Of a stretch of 36,106 nt of DNA, positions 14,984 through 21,659 are shown one piece after another; the stretch's first letter is position 1, and the number at the start of each line of letters is the position of its first letter. The notes beneath the pieces are model-generated. The model made no database searches, was not told the origin of the DNA, and saw nothing but the letters and a program-made list of their open reading frames with translations. Source of the stretch: Thermoplasmata archaeon (GTDB lineage: Archaea; Thermoplasmatota; Thermoplasmata; Thermoplasmatales; Thermoplasmataceae); NCBI GenBank assembly GCA_021835025.1, contig JAKBQY010000032.1:1-36106 (forward strand), read 5' to 3'. The position numbers were made by a program, and so were the translations under genes.

Positions 14984-15719
14984 AGAAGGTGGAGAGGACA
15001 CTCTGGCCCGGGATTCGTTTGAAGAACTTAGGTACATTTTCAACTGGAGCATCGCTAACAGAAATTATAGGTCTGGTGACATCATTCTCATTGGAGGATG
15101 GGCAGTCCACTCTTTTAATTCTTGGAAATATTCACTGGACATAGATTTGATTGCAACTGATCGTTTCAAAGACTTGTTAAAAGGACACCTATACAAGAGA
15201 AGGGATTATAGCAGAGAAAGGGATTCCACGGGAAACACACTATATTTAAAGAGTCTGGATTCTGGAAAGATTTATCTTGACTTTTTACCAAAAAGAGATC
15301 AATTCCACGGAACGAGCAAATTACTCAATTTGATGGAAATAGAATACGAGACCGTTCCAAAAAATATTTCCTATTCCTATGAGTTTGGGTTTCAAGTCAT
15401 AGTCCCAGAGATCTCAATGCTCCTCTTACTAAAGCTAAAAGCAGCATGGGACAGACACTATGACCTATCGCTTCAAACTACACTGGACAAGGATCACTTA
15501 CGTGAGAAATTCACTAAGGATTGTGGTGACATCATTGCTTTACTTCAGAGTAATGCATTTCAGTTTGCAAGATTTGATTGGTTGTCTTCAATCATATCCG
15601 GATTTGATTTCTTGCGGGACTTTCTAGAGCGTGGAATTATAGCGGAAAATTCAACTTTTGACCGCATTCCTTATAAGGAAGGCAAAGCATTAATCAAAAA
15701 GTTATTGTCTCTTATTTGA
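14973..15719 (+). CDS. AbiEii-like nucleotidyltransferase toxin
   Basis: 248-residue protein of the AbiEii/AbiGii-type minimal nucleotidyltransferase superfamily. The core signature is visible: LIGGWAVHSFNS (Gly41-Gly42) followed by SLDIDLIA with Asp56 and Asp58, and a third acidic residue Asp103 in KIYLDFLP. LLKLKAAWDR and KDCGDIIALL further on match the family's K..A...R...KD..D..LL C-terminal motif. Known members transfer nucleotides to targets such as tRNA ends or proteins and arrest growth. The start is GTG, supported by GGTGA six bases upstream and inside the preceding gene. Function as toxin is inferred from family and pairing. Confidence 0.72.
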   Translation: MVNKEGGEDTLARDSFEELRYIFNWSIANRNYRSGDIILIGGWAVHSFNSWKYSLDIDLIATDRFKDLLKGHLYKRRDYSRERDSTGNTLYLKSLDSGKIYLDFLPKRDQFHGTSKLLNLMEIEYETVPKNISYSYEFGFQVIVPEISMLLLLKLKAAWDRHYDLSLQTTLDKDHLREKFTKDCGDIIALLQSNAFQFARFDWLSSIISGFDFLRDFLERGIIAENSTFDRIPYKEGKALIKKLLSLI

Positions 15720-15768
15720 TGAAGCTCTAAATTGAATTGCCAAAGATTATTGGAGGATATCTAATAGC

Positions 15769-15805
15769 ATTCCCTTAAAACATTAAGCAAATCCCGACCG
15801 GCCCA
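15769..15805 (+). repeat. Right direct repeat (att-like)
   Basis: Second copy of the 37-bp repeat; differs from the left copy only at 15802 (C instead of T). Its last 17 bases again resemble a tRNA-Ala 3' end. It begins 49 bases after the nucleotidyltransferase stop codon. Confidence 0.85.
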
Positions 15806-15890
15806 TTTTGAAGAAGCCCATCGAATCATGGATGGAGCAAATCAGGTAACCAGATGGGTTTTGTATATTTCCGGCTTGAGATCGTGCTAT

Positions 15891-16071
15891 CTAAATTTGA
15901 TCGTAATACTTAACGGAACCTTCAAAGCCACATTTTGGGCAGACTATAATCACCCACAGGCTGACTAATCCTCAGGGCATCTTCATCCAAGCCTTATATT
16001 CTAAAGGTTTCAGCCCCAATCTGGGCATTTTGAATATTTCCCCGCATTCTGCATTTAATATCTTTTTCCAT
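15891..16071 (-). pseudogene. Probable decayed zinc-ribbon protein
   Basis: Across shifted minus-strand frames, pieces such as KCPDWG, AWMKMP and ICPKCG-like VCPKCGFEGSVKYYD appear in the order of a small two-knuckle zinc-ribbon protein, interrupted by frameshifts and a TGA. There is no open frame. It lies just outside the right repeat. The rest of 15720-16123 holds the right repeat and the promoter of the next gene. Confidence 0.35.
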
Positions 16072-16123
16072 GGTTACAATCGCTTTATACATACACTTAT
16101 ATTTTATAAATAACTTAATCTAT

Positions 16124-16699
16124 ATGGTGAATAAATATCAATTATTTTTCAATACATTTAAAAATCCGACCAAATCAAAAATCATATCGTTACTTATGAT
16201 TAATAAAAAAATGACAGTTACCCAGATGTCGAAATACATTGAGACAACAAAATCTAATATTTACCAGAATATTTCAGATCTTGTAATGGGAAATATTGTG
16301 AATGAGCCTGAAATAAAAATTAATAAAAACTATATTGAAAAATTTTATTCAGTTAATAAGGATTTCTTTGATTTTAAAAACGAAATCATGAATAAGGAAA
16401 TTACAAAAATGAATATTAAGGATTTTCGTGAACTGATTAAATCATTTTTCATGGCACAATATTTAAATTTAAAGGTAATCTCGGATTATATTAATGATCT
16501 TTCTGATGAAGAGTTAAGGAAAATCCAGAGGGATGAAAATAAGAATCTGATAACATCATATGGTACATTATCCAATAATTCATCTCATAAATTTTCAGAA
16601 ACTATAAACAGTTTATTAAACAATTGTGATTCAGATGATGAGGAGGATACGAATATGTATTTATTTCTTATATTCCCATTAATTAAAGGATTAATCTGA
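16124..16699 (+). CDS. Winged-helix (ArsR/TrmB-like) regulator
   Basis: 191-residue protein. Residues ~10-70 form a winged helix: NPTKSKIISLLMINKKMTVT, then QMSKYIETTKSNIYQNISDL as the recognition helix. The rest is helical and charged with an acidic stretch (CDSDDEEDTN) before a hydrophobic C terminus (MYLFLIFPLIKGLI). The frame is open to 16070, but a TATA-like TTTATAAAT about 24 bases before the ATG at 16124 favours this start (MVNKYQLFF). The 3' end overlaps the convergent OsmC gene by 9 bases. Target genes unknown. Confidence 0.72.
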   Translation: MVNKYQLFFNTFKNPTKSKIISLLMINKKMTVTQMSKYIETTKSNIYQNISDLVMGNIVNEPEIKINKNYIEKFYSVNKDFFDFKNEIMNKEITKMNIKDFRELIKSFFMAQYLNLKVISDYINDLSDEELRKIQRDENKNLITSYGTLSNNSSHKFSETINSLLNNCDSDDEEDTNMYLFLIFPLIKGLI

Positions 16700-17119
16700 T
16701 GTCATTTCATAGTCCTTCCCATTTATTGTGTAATAATATGATACAGGAACTCCTGCATTCTTTACGGTTAAGGAAACAGAGCAGTATTTGGTCATCGAAA
16801 GATCTATGGCTTTTTTAACATCATCTGGTTTCACATCACCTGTAAAAATGTAATGTATTTTTGCATATTTTAAAATCCTTGGATGTTCATCCCTTTTTTC
16901 ACCCTCCACCTCACATCTGTAGCTATCTATGTTATTTTTCATTTTCATTATTATATTCAGAACATCATCACTGGAGCACGCACCCATCGCCATTAAGAGC
17001 ATCTCAGTTGGGGAATGATACTGGTCGTCATTTACTATGGAGTTCTTAATTTTTATCTGATTTTTCCCATCATCTGATAAAAAGCCGATTTTATCATCAA
17101 ATTTAAATGATACTTTCAT
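16691..17119 (-). CDS. OsmC/Ohr-family protein
   Basis: 142-residue OsmC-fold protein, a family of thiol-dependent peroxidases and related proteins. The two conserved cysteines are visible in MGACSSDDV (about residue 48) and MTKYCSVSLT (about residue 111), and the swapped-dimer central helix (SPTEMLLMAMGACSSDDVL) is typical. The first cysteine motif (GAC.SDD) fits the OsmC/YhfA branch rather than Ohr. It lies 30 bases downstream of the ArsR-type gene in the same direction, so it could be the tail of the hsp20 operon; a stress role fits that context. Confidence 0.85.
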   Translation of the reverse strand: MKVSFKFDDKIGFLSDDGKNQIKIKNSIVNDDQYHSPTEMLLMAMGACSSDDVLNIIMKMKNNIDSYRCEVEGEKRDEHPRILKYAKIHYIFTGDVKPDDVKKAIDLSMTKYCSVSLTVKNAGVPVSYYYTINGKDYEMTSD

Positions 17120-17149
17120 GCAATGGAATTTTAATCGTTTATATAAATA

Positions 17150-17743
17150 TTAGCTGGTTATAAACTTCGAAATAATTTCCCGTATAATATCGGCTGAAAT
17201 TCCGGTCATTTTTGATACATCTTCTACACTCATTGTATCAATAAAAATATCAACTATTTTTTTATCAAAACTATTCAAATTATCTGTAAACATTTTTAAC
17301 TTTTCTATAATCTTATCTTTATATTCAATTAGTTCATTCCTTTTATTCTCCAGGTCTTCAATATCATTATTTATATTTTGCAAATTCAATAAGAGGTCGT
17401 TAACATTTTCTGGCAATTTTGTATCGTTTTCATGGGAAATGTCCATTTTTTTAATTTCCATAAAATTTTTGGAATAATCTATTATTATGGTTGAAAATCC
17501 CTGGGATTTATAGATCTTTCTGGGGGCCCCTATATTTGATTTTACCATCCCATTGGATGATACAAGCCCCCACCTTTCCAGCAATTCAAGTTGCTTATTT
17601 ATCGCCTGATGTGAGACATCCATCATTTTGCTCAATTCTAAGGCATATGAATCATAATTAGCAAGCATTTTCAATAATTCCCTTCTCGTATTATTCTCAA
17701 GAGCAGTTAAAATATACCATAGATCATCTTCCAAAAAAATCAC
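17150..17743 (-). CDS. ArsR-type regulator, probable heat-shock repressor
   Basis: 197-residue protein with an N-terminal winged helix (LENNTRRELLKMLANYD, then ALELSKMMDVSHQAINKQLE as helix-turn-helix) and a wing with SNIGAPRKIY. Residues ~105-150 are a coiled coil (LQNINNDIEDLENKRNEL). The last ~40 residues form another small helical HTH-like part (MSVEDVSKMTGISADIIRE). It starts 19 bases after the hsp20 stop, so it is in the same operon. By analogy with Pyrococcus Phr and Archaeoglobus HSR1, which control hsp20, this protein likely binds the palindrome upstream of hsp20 and represses its own operon. Confidence 0.78.
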   Translation of the reverse strand: MIFLEDDLWYILTALENNTRRELLKMLANYDSYALELSKMMDVSHQAINKQLELLERWGLVSSNGMVKSNIGAPRKIYKSQGFSTIIIDYSKNFMEIKKMDISHENDTKLPENVNDLLLNLQNINNDIEDLENKRNELIEYKDKIIEKLKMFTDNLNSFDKKIVDIFIDTMSVEDVSKMTGISADIIREIISKFITS

Positions 17744-17762
17744 CCTAAAAATAAAAAAATAT

Positions 17763-18302
17763 TTAGTCTATTTTTACTGTTTTACCCGAATTTTTTCCTT
17801 TGACCTTTTCAAGAGTAACGTCAAGTACGCCATTTGTGAATTTGGCCACAGCGCTGTTCACGTTCACAGGATTGTTGAATTCAATGTTTTTATAGTATTT
17901 TCTAGATGCATTTTCCACAGAGAGGTCAATGTTGTTATCGTTTATTGTTAATTTTATGTCAGATTTATCAACTCCTGGCAGTTCATAGGTTATGTAGACA
18001 TTTTTGCTATCTTCATTTATGTCAGTTAATGGTTCTCTGTAACCTTCCTTTACATTTTCCCCAATTCCAAATCTATTTTTTGGTACATTGCCAAATTCCT
18101 GGAATGATGGTTTCCCATCAGGTCCGACCTTATACGTAAAGCCATATACATATGGGCCCATTATTTTGGAGGTATCCGTTCCATTCATTACCGACTCCCA
18201 GAATCTGGCAATTTCATTATTTATTCTTTTCATGTCAAAGCCAAATTCATTGTACAGGTCATCGAAGATATCGTCCCAATCCTCATTTTTTTTGTCTCCC
18301 AT
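17763..18302 (-). CDS. Small heat-shock protein, Hsp20/alpha-crystallin
   Basis: 179-residue ATP-independent chaperone. The alpha-crystallin domain covers about residues 90-172: VYITYELPGVDKSDIKLTIN, then LSVENASRKYY, and the signature FTNGVLDVTLEK. An acidic N-terminal arm (EDWDDIFDDLYNEFGFD) is unusually negatively charged. The C-terminal VKID is a possible short I-x-I-like anchor. SD sequence GAGGTG precedes the ATG by about six bases. First gene of an operon with the ArsR-type regulator. Confidence 0.92.
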   Translation of the reverse strand: MGDKKNEDWDDIFDDLYNEFGFDMKRINNEIARFWESVMNGTDTSKIMGPYVYGFTYKVGPDGKPSFQEFGNVPKNRFGIGENVKEGYREPLTDINEDSKNVYITYELPGVDKSDIKLTINDNNIDLSVENASRKYYKNIEFNNPVNVNSAVAKFTNGVLDVTLEKVKGKNSGKTVKID

Positions 18303-18315
18303 TCATTCCACCTCA

Positions 18316-18347
18316 GTTGACAACCATTAGTTGTCAACTTTTATATC
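18316..18347 (-). promoter_or_regulatory. Palindromic operator and TATA box of hsp20
   Basis: GTTGACAAC (18316-18324) and GTTGTCAAC (18330-18338) are perfect 9-bp inverted arms with a 5-base spacer. They abut the minus-strand TATA box GATATAAAAG (18338-18347). A repressor bound here would block RNA polymerase recruitment just downstream of TBP. The layout matches the HSR1 site in Archaeoglobus (inverted arms with a 5-base spacer), although the bases differ. Confidence 0.75.
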
Positions 18348-18406
18348 ACACAATAATATTTAAAATTTTCTATTATTGCCTCGAAAATAAGAATAATTGG
18401 GTTTTA

Positions 18407-18925
18407 TCAATCTTCTCCAGTTTTATGGATATAAAATGTTCCTATCATGGAGGCTATTTCATCATCTGATATTGTGAATTTTCTAATTTTTATATCACTT
18501 TCCAGAAGCATTAATTTTGCAAGGTCATCAGGATATCCTTCAGCATATATTATTTCATCAATGTGTGCATTCATCAACATTTTGGAGCATACAACACATG
18601 GATGTGTGGTCACATATATCTTGGCATTCTTTATGCTTACACCATTTACTGCTGCCTCTATGATGGCATTCTGCTCGGCATGCAAACCTCTGCAAAGTTC
18701 ATGTCTTTCACCTGATGGAACGTTTAACTCATCCCTTATGCATCCAACTACGTCACAATTCACTGCATGAACCGGCGGGCCATTATAGCCAGTTGCCATA
18801 ACCTGGTTGTCTCTGACTATGACGGCACCAACTTTTCTTCTGGTACAATTTGATCGGGAAGCGGCTAGATATGCCATTCTCATGAAGTATTGATCCCAGG
18901 TTGGCCTTTTATATTCAGCTTCCAT
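18407..18925 (-). CDS. dCMP deaminase
   Basis: Zinc-dependent deaminase of the dCMP/ComEB family, converting dCMP to dUMP for thymidylate synthesis. The active-site HAEQNAI (His82, Glu84) and PCVVC (Cys110, Cys113) are intact. The opening [16 protein letters not shown] and [20 protein letters not shown] are typical. Extra cysteines in the [12 protein letters not shown] insert (residues 57-62) and C78 match the second zinc site of dCMP deaminases. Length 172 is normal. It has its own promoter region and no operon partner. Confidence 0.92.
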   Translation of the reverse strand: MEAEYKRPTWDQYFMRMAYLAASRSNCTRRKVGAVIVRDNQVMATGYNGPPVHAVNCDVVGCIRDELNVPSGERHELCRGLHAEQNAIIEAAVNGVSIKNAKIYVTTHPCVVCSKMLMNAHIDEIIYAEGYPDDLAKLMLLESDIKIRKFTISDDEIASMIGTFYIHKTGED

Positions 18926-19056
18926 AGTTCAAAATTCCTTCAATAGATATAAATATTATTTACCAAGATTATTGACAATTTATATAAATAAAAAATATCT
19001 TTTTATATATACCTGGAAAAAGTTAAACACCAACTATATAAATAAACATTTTAAAA

Positions 19057-19701
19057 TTAAATGCTGAACATGTCCTTATTGTATTTCAATAAACCAATTC
19101 TTGCAAGATCGCGCAAAACGGCGTTTAAATCAATGGCCTCAATGTTCACGTTATAATTATCTTTCAAAAAATTGGATATGGAATCCAGTGATTTTGGGCT
19201 GTCCAGAATTTTTTTAGAAAGGTTATAAGTATCTTCATAAACATTCCATGGAAATATAAACCATGCCCAGTTGTCCCTGGTTATTTTCTCGCCATAGTAA
19301 TCGGGAACATAGGAAGAGCTATTTATATAGAGCATGGATGCTGTTTTTACCTCTTCTGGATTGAGGGATTTTACATATTCATAAGCCACCTTCATACTTT
19401 CACCTGTGTCAGTTATATCATCAACCAACAATACCTTTTTGCCCTTCAAATTATAATTTAATTTTTCAGCAAGAATAGCTTTTCCATCCATTGTTGCAGT
19501 TAGGCCCCAGTGTTCCGTTTTGATAGATAAAAGATCCTTGATTAATAAATAATCGGAAACCATTCTTGCCGGTACAAGACCGCCCCTTGCTATACCTATG
19601 ATTATTTCTGGCTTGAAATTGTTCTCCACAAGCATATCCCTGATTTTCAATGTCCATTCTTCAATATTACTCCATGAAACATACGTTGCTTTAAATTCCA
19701 T
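19057..19701 (-). CDS. Purine phosphoribosyltransferase-like protein (COG2236)
   Basis: 214-residue type I phosphoribosyltransferase. The PRPP-binding signature VLLVDDITDTGES and PEIIIGIARGGLVPARM are clear. Family members salvage purines (hypoxanthine/guanine/xanthine) from PRPP; base specificity is not visible. The C-terminal ~50 residues (DSISNFLKDNYNVNIEAI, AVLRDLARIGLLKYN) look like a small winged-helix-like or hairpin addition. The frame is open to 19764, but the ATG at 19701 (MEFKATYVSW) matches the family start. Divergent from pyk with about 130 bases between. Confidence 0.85.
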   Translation of the reverse strand: MEFKATYVSWSNIEEWTLKIRDMLVENNFKPEIIIGIARGGLVPARMVSDYLLIKDLLSIKTEHWGLTATMDGKAILAEKLNYNLKGKKVLLVDDITDTGESMKVAYEYVKSLNPEEVKTASMLYINSSSYVPDYYGEKITRDNWAWFIFPWNVYEDTYNLSKKILDSPKSLDSISNFLKDNYNVNIEAIDLNAVLRDLARIGLLKYNKDMFSI

Positions 19702-19833
19702 TATTATCCATAGGTAAATAAATATAGATATTTTAAAATTTGTTACCTTTTCAAATTTACTCAATGAAGCATATTAAGTTTACAAATCAAATTATAAACT
19801 AAAAATTTAATATTGTTAATATTATCGTATTAT

Positions 19834-21513
19834 ATGCCAAAGATAAAAATAGTTGCAACAATAGGTCCTGCTAGCTTTAATGAAACAATTTTAAAGAATA
19901 TGGCCAGAAAGGGGCTTTCAGTTATCAGGGTAAACACAGCACATACAGAACCAGGTTATATAACCAGTGTATCAAAAATGATCGATAAGATCAATGCAGA
20001 TTGCGGTACAAAGATAGGTTTAATGGTTGATTTAAAAGGCCCTGAATTGAGAACAGGCAATTTTCCCAATGGTAAGTTAACAATCAATTCCGGAAAGAAA
20101 TACATAATCACGGATAATGATAAAATAAAGCATGACATACTGATAAATCACCAGTTTATTGAGTATATTGACGATAATACCATTATAGCAATAAATGATG
20201 GAAAGATGCACTTCAGGGTTACTGATATAAAGGACGGTTATGTAGTTGTTGAGGCACTTGATTCAGGGGAGATACATAATACATCCCGCGTTAACATTCC
20301 TGGAAAATACATAAAACTTGGGACAATGACCGACCGCGATTTGATCTTTTTAAATGAAGGATTATCCATAAATGCCAATTTTTATGCCCTTTCCTTTGTT
20401 CAGAAAAAGGAGAATGTATATGATTTGCAGGACTATATTTATGATAAGCATGGGCGTGGTGAAATCATAAGTAAAATAGAAACGAAAAGCGGTTATGACA
20501 ACATAAAATCCATAGTTAACGCATCCGATTATATTATGGTCGCAAGAGGTGACCTAGGAGTCGAACTTCCGTTAAAAGAGGTGGTAATGGCCCAGAAAAA
20601 TATAATTAAGGAAGCCCATAAAAGGGCAATTCCAACAATAGTAGCAACGCAGATGCTTGAATCCATGGTTTTATCTGATTCACCTACCCGGGCTGAAGTA
20701 TCCGACGTAACAAATGCAATTCTTGACAATGCCGATGCCCTGATGCTTTCTGAGGAAACGGCAATTGGAAAATATCCCTATGAGGCAGTATCGTATTTAA
20801 CAGATATTTCAGATTTTGTTGAATCGGACAAAATTGACCTGATTGAACCTGAAAATTCATTCACGGATAAACTGGCATTTTCAATTTCAAGGGGTTTGAG
20901 GAAGATCACAGAAGGAATTGATATAAAATCATTAATAGCGGTGACGAAATCTGGTTATACTGCAAAAATGATTTCCGCAATGAGGCCTGAACAGGATATA
21001 TACGCTGTTGTAACATCGGAATGGCTTGCGCGTGGTTTAAATTTAATGAGGGGTGTTCAACCCGTTGTACTTTCTGAAAGTTTTCTTAGTTCCAGCAATA
21101 TTTATGATATAGTTGCTGAGCTTGTAAAAAATAAGCTTATAGCAACAGGAGAGAAAACAATAATAGTTTCCGGTTCTCCCTCGCAGGTATTTGGAGGGAC
21201 AAATGATTTAAAAATTGTGAATGTTGGTAAATTCATCGGCAGGGGGTATGCTGTGGGAAAAAATATCAGGGGGAAAATTGACATAAATGGCGGTGGAAAT
21301 GGCAATATCCTGTATCTTGATAACTATGTAAAAGATATGGATTATTCAAAATATGATGCCATATTGATTAAATCATACATCACTGGCAGAATTATCAATT
21401 ATTTTATAGAAAATAAAAAAACACTGTTATATAATGTTGAGTTGGCAAAAAATATAAACAATAATATGGAGATCAGCATTGATTCAGATACTGGCCTAAT
21501 TACGTATATGTGA
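19834..21513 (+). CDS. pyk: Pyruvate kinase with C-terminal swivel-like extension
   Basis: Converts PEP + ADP to pyruvate + ATP. The start MPKIKIVATIGPAS is the usual pyruvate-kinase beginning; VNTAHTEPGY, LMVDLKGPELRTG, IISKIETKSGYDNI, MVARGDLGVELP and MLSEETAIGKYP mark the catalytic barrel. At 559 residues it is ~90 longer than standard. The extension (after about residue 465: GRGYAVGKNIRGKI, then ILIKSYITGRIINYF) resembles the PEP-utiliser swivel domain of some bacterial pyruvate kinases but lacks the T-S-H-A histidine motif. The ATG at 19813 is an alternative. Its stop codon lies at the edge of a miniature TnpB-type element. Confidence 0.93.
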   Translation: MPKIKIVATIGPASFNETILKNMARKGLSVIRVNTAHTEPGYITSVSKMIDKINADCGTKIGLMVDLKGPELRTGNFPNGKLTINSGKKYIITDNDKIKHDILINHQFIEYIDDNTIIAINDGKMHFRVTDIKDGYVVVEALDSGEIHNTSRVNIPGKYIKLGTMTDRDLIFLNEGLSINANFYALSFVQKKENVYDLQDYIYDKHGRGEIISKIETKSGYDNIKSIVNASDYIMVARGDLGVELPLKEVVMAQKNIIKEAHKRAIPTIVATQMLESMVLSDSPTRAEVSDVTNAILDNADALMLSEETAIGKYPYEAVSYLTDISDFVESDKIDLIEPENSFTDKLAFSISRGLRKITEGIDIKSLIAVTKSGYTAKMISAMRPEQDIYAVVTSEWLARGLNLMRGVQPVVLSESFLSSSNIYDIVAELVKNKLIATGEKTIIVSGSPSQVFGGTNDLKIVNVGKFIGRGYAVGKNIRGKIDINGGGNGNILYLDNYVKDMDYSKYDAILIKSYITGRIINYFIENKKTLLYNVELAKNINNNMEISIDSDTGLITYM

Positions 21514-21655
21514 CATCCTCTCACGACTAAAGCCGTGGGCTTCCTGCTTCGCAGATGGGTACAACCTAAACTTATATGCTTTCATTATATCTAACACTTT
21601 AATTCGCTTTCATCCCACCCATAAATGGTGTGGGTTTTCCCGCCCACTGTGATAA
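21496..21655 (-). mobile_element. Miniature IS605-type element (TnpB start fused to right end)
   Basis: Read on the minus strand: left-end hairpin around 21614-21634 (CCCAC/GTGGG-type stem), the shared GGGATGAAAGCGAA, then ATG at 21585 opening MKAYKFRLYPSAKQE, the N terminus of archaeal TnpB. This passes in frame directly into the right-end hairpin GCCCACGGCTTTAGTCGTGAG and GAGGATGTCA. So the whole middle of tnpB is deleted, leaving a 29-codon fusion frame (21496-21585). The element proper is about 21512-21655 and lies between the convergent pyk and aldehyde dehydrogenase genes. It would need TnpA in trans. Confidence 0.75.
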
Positions 21656-21659
21656 ATAA

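Larger units (their letters stand above)
13842..15805 (+). mobile_element. 1,964-bp att-flanked AbiE-like cassette
   Basis: Unit from the end of the left repeat through the right repeat. It contains an operator-rich promoter and two overlapping genes, an AbiEi-like regulator with a nuclease-like domain and an AbiEii-like nucleotidyltransferase, and nothing else. No recombinase is encoded, so mobility would depend on an integrase acting in trans on the repeats. The visible GC content of the genes (about 43% over a 60-base sample) is well above the adjacent wHTH gene (about 23% in a similar sample). Interpreted as a non-autonomous integrated defence cassette. Confidence 0.65.
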
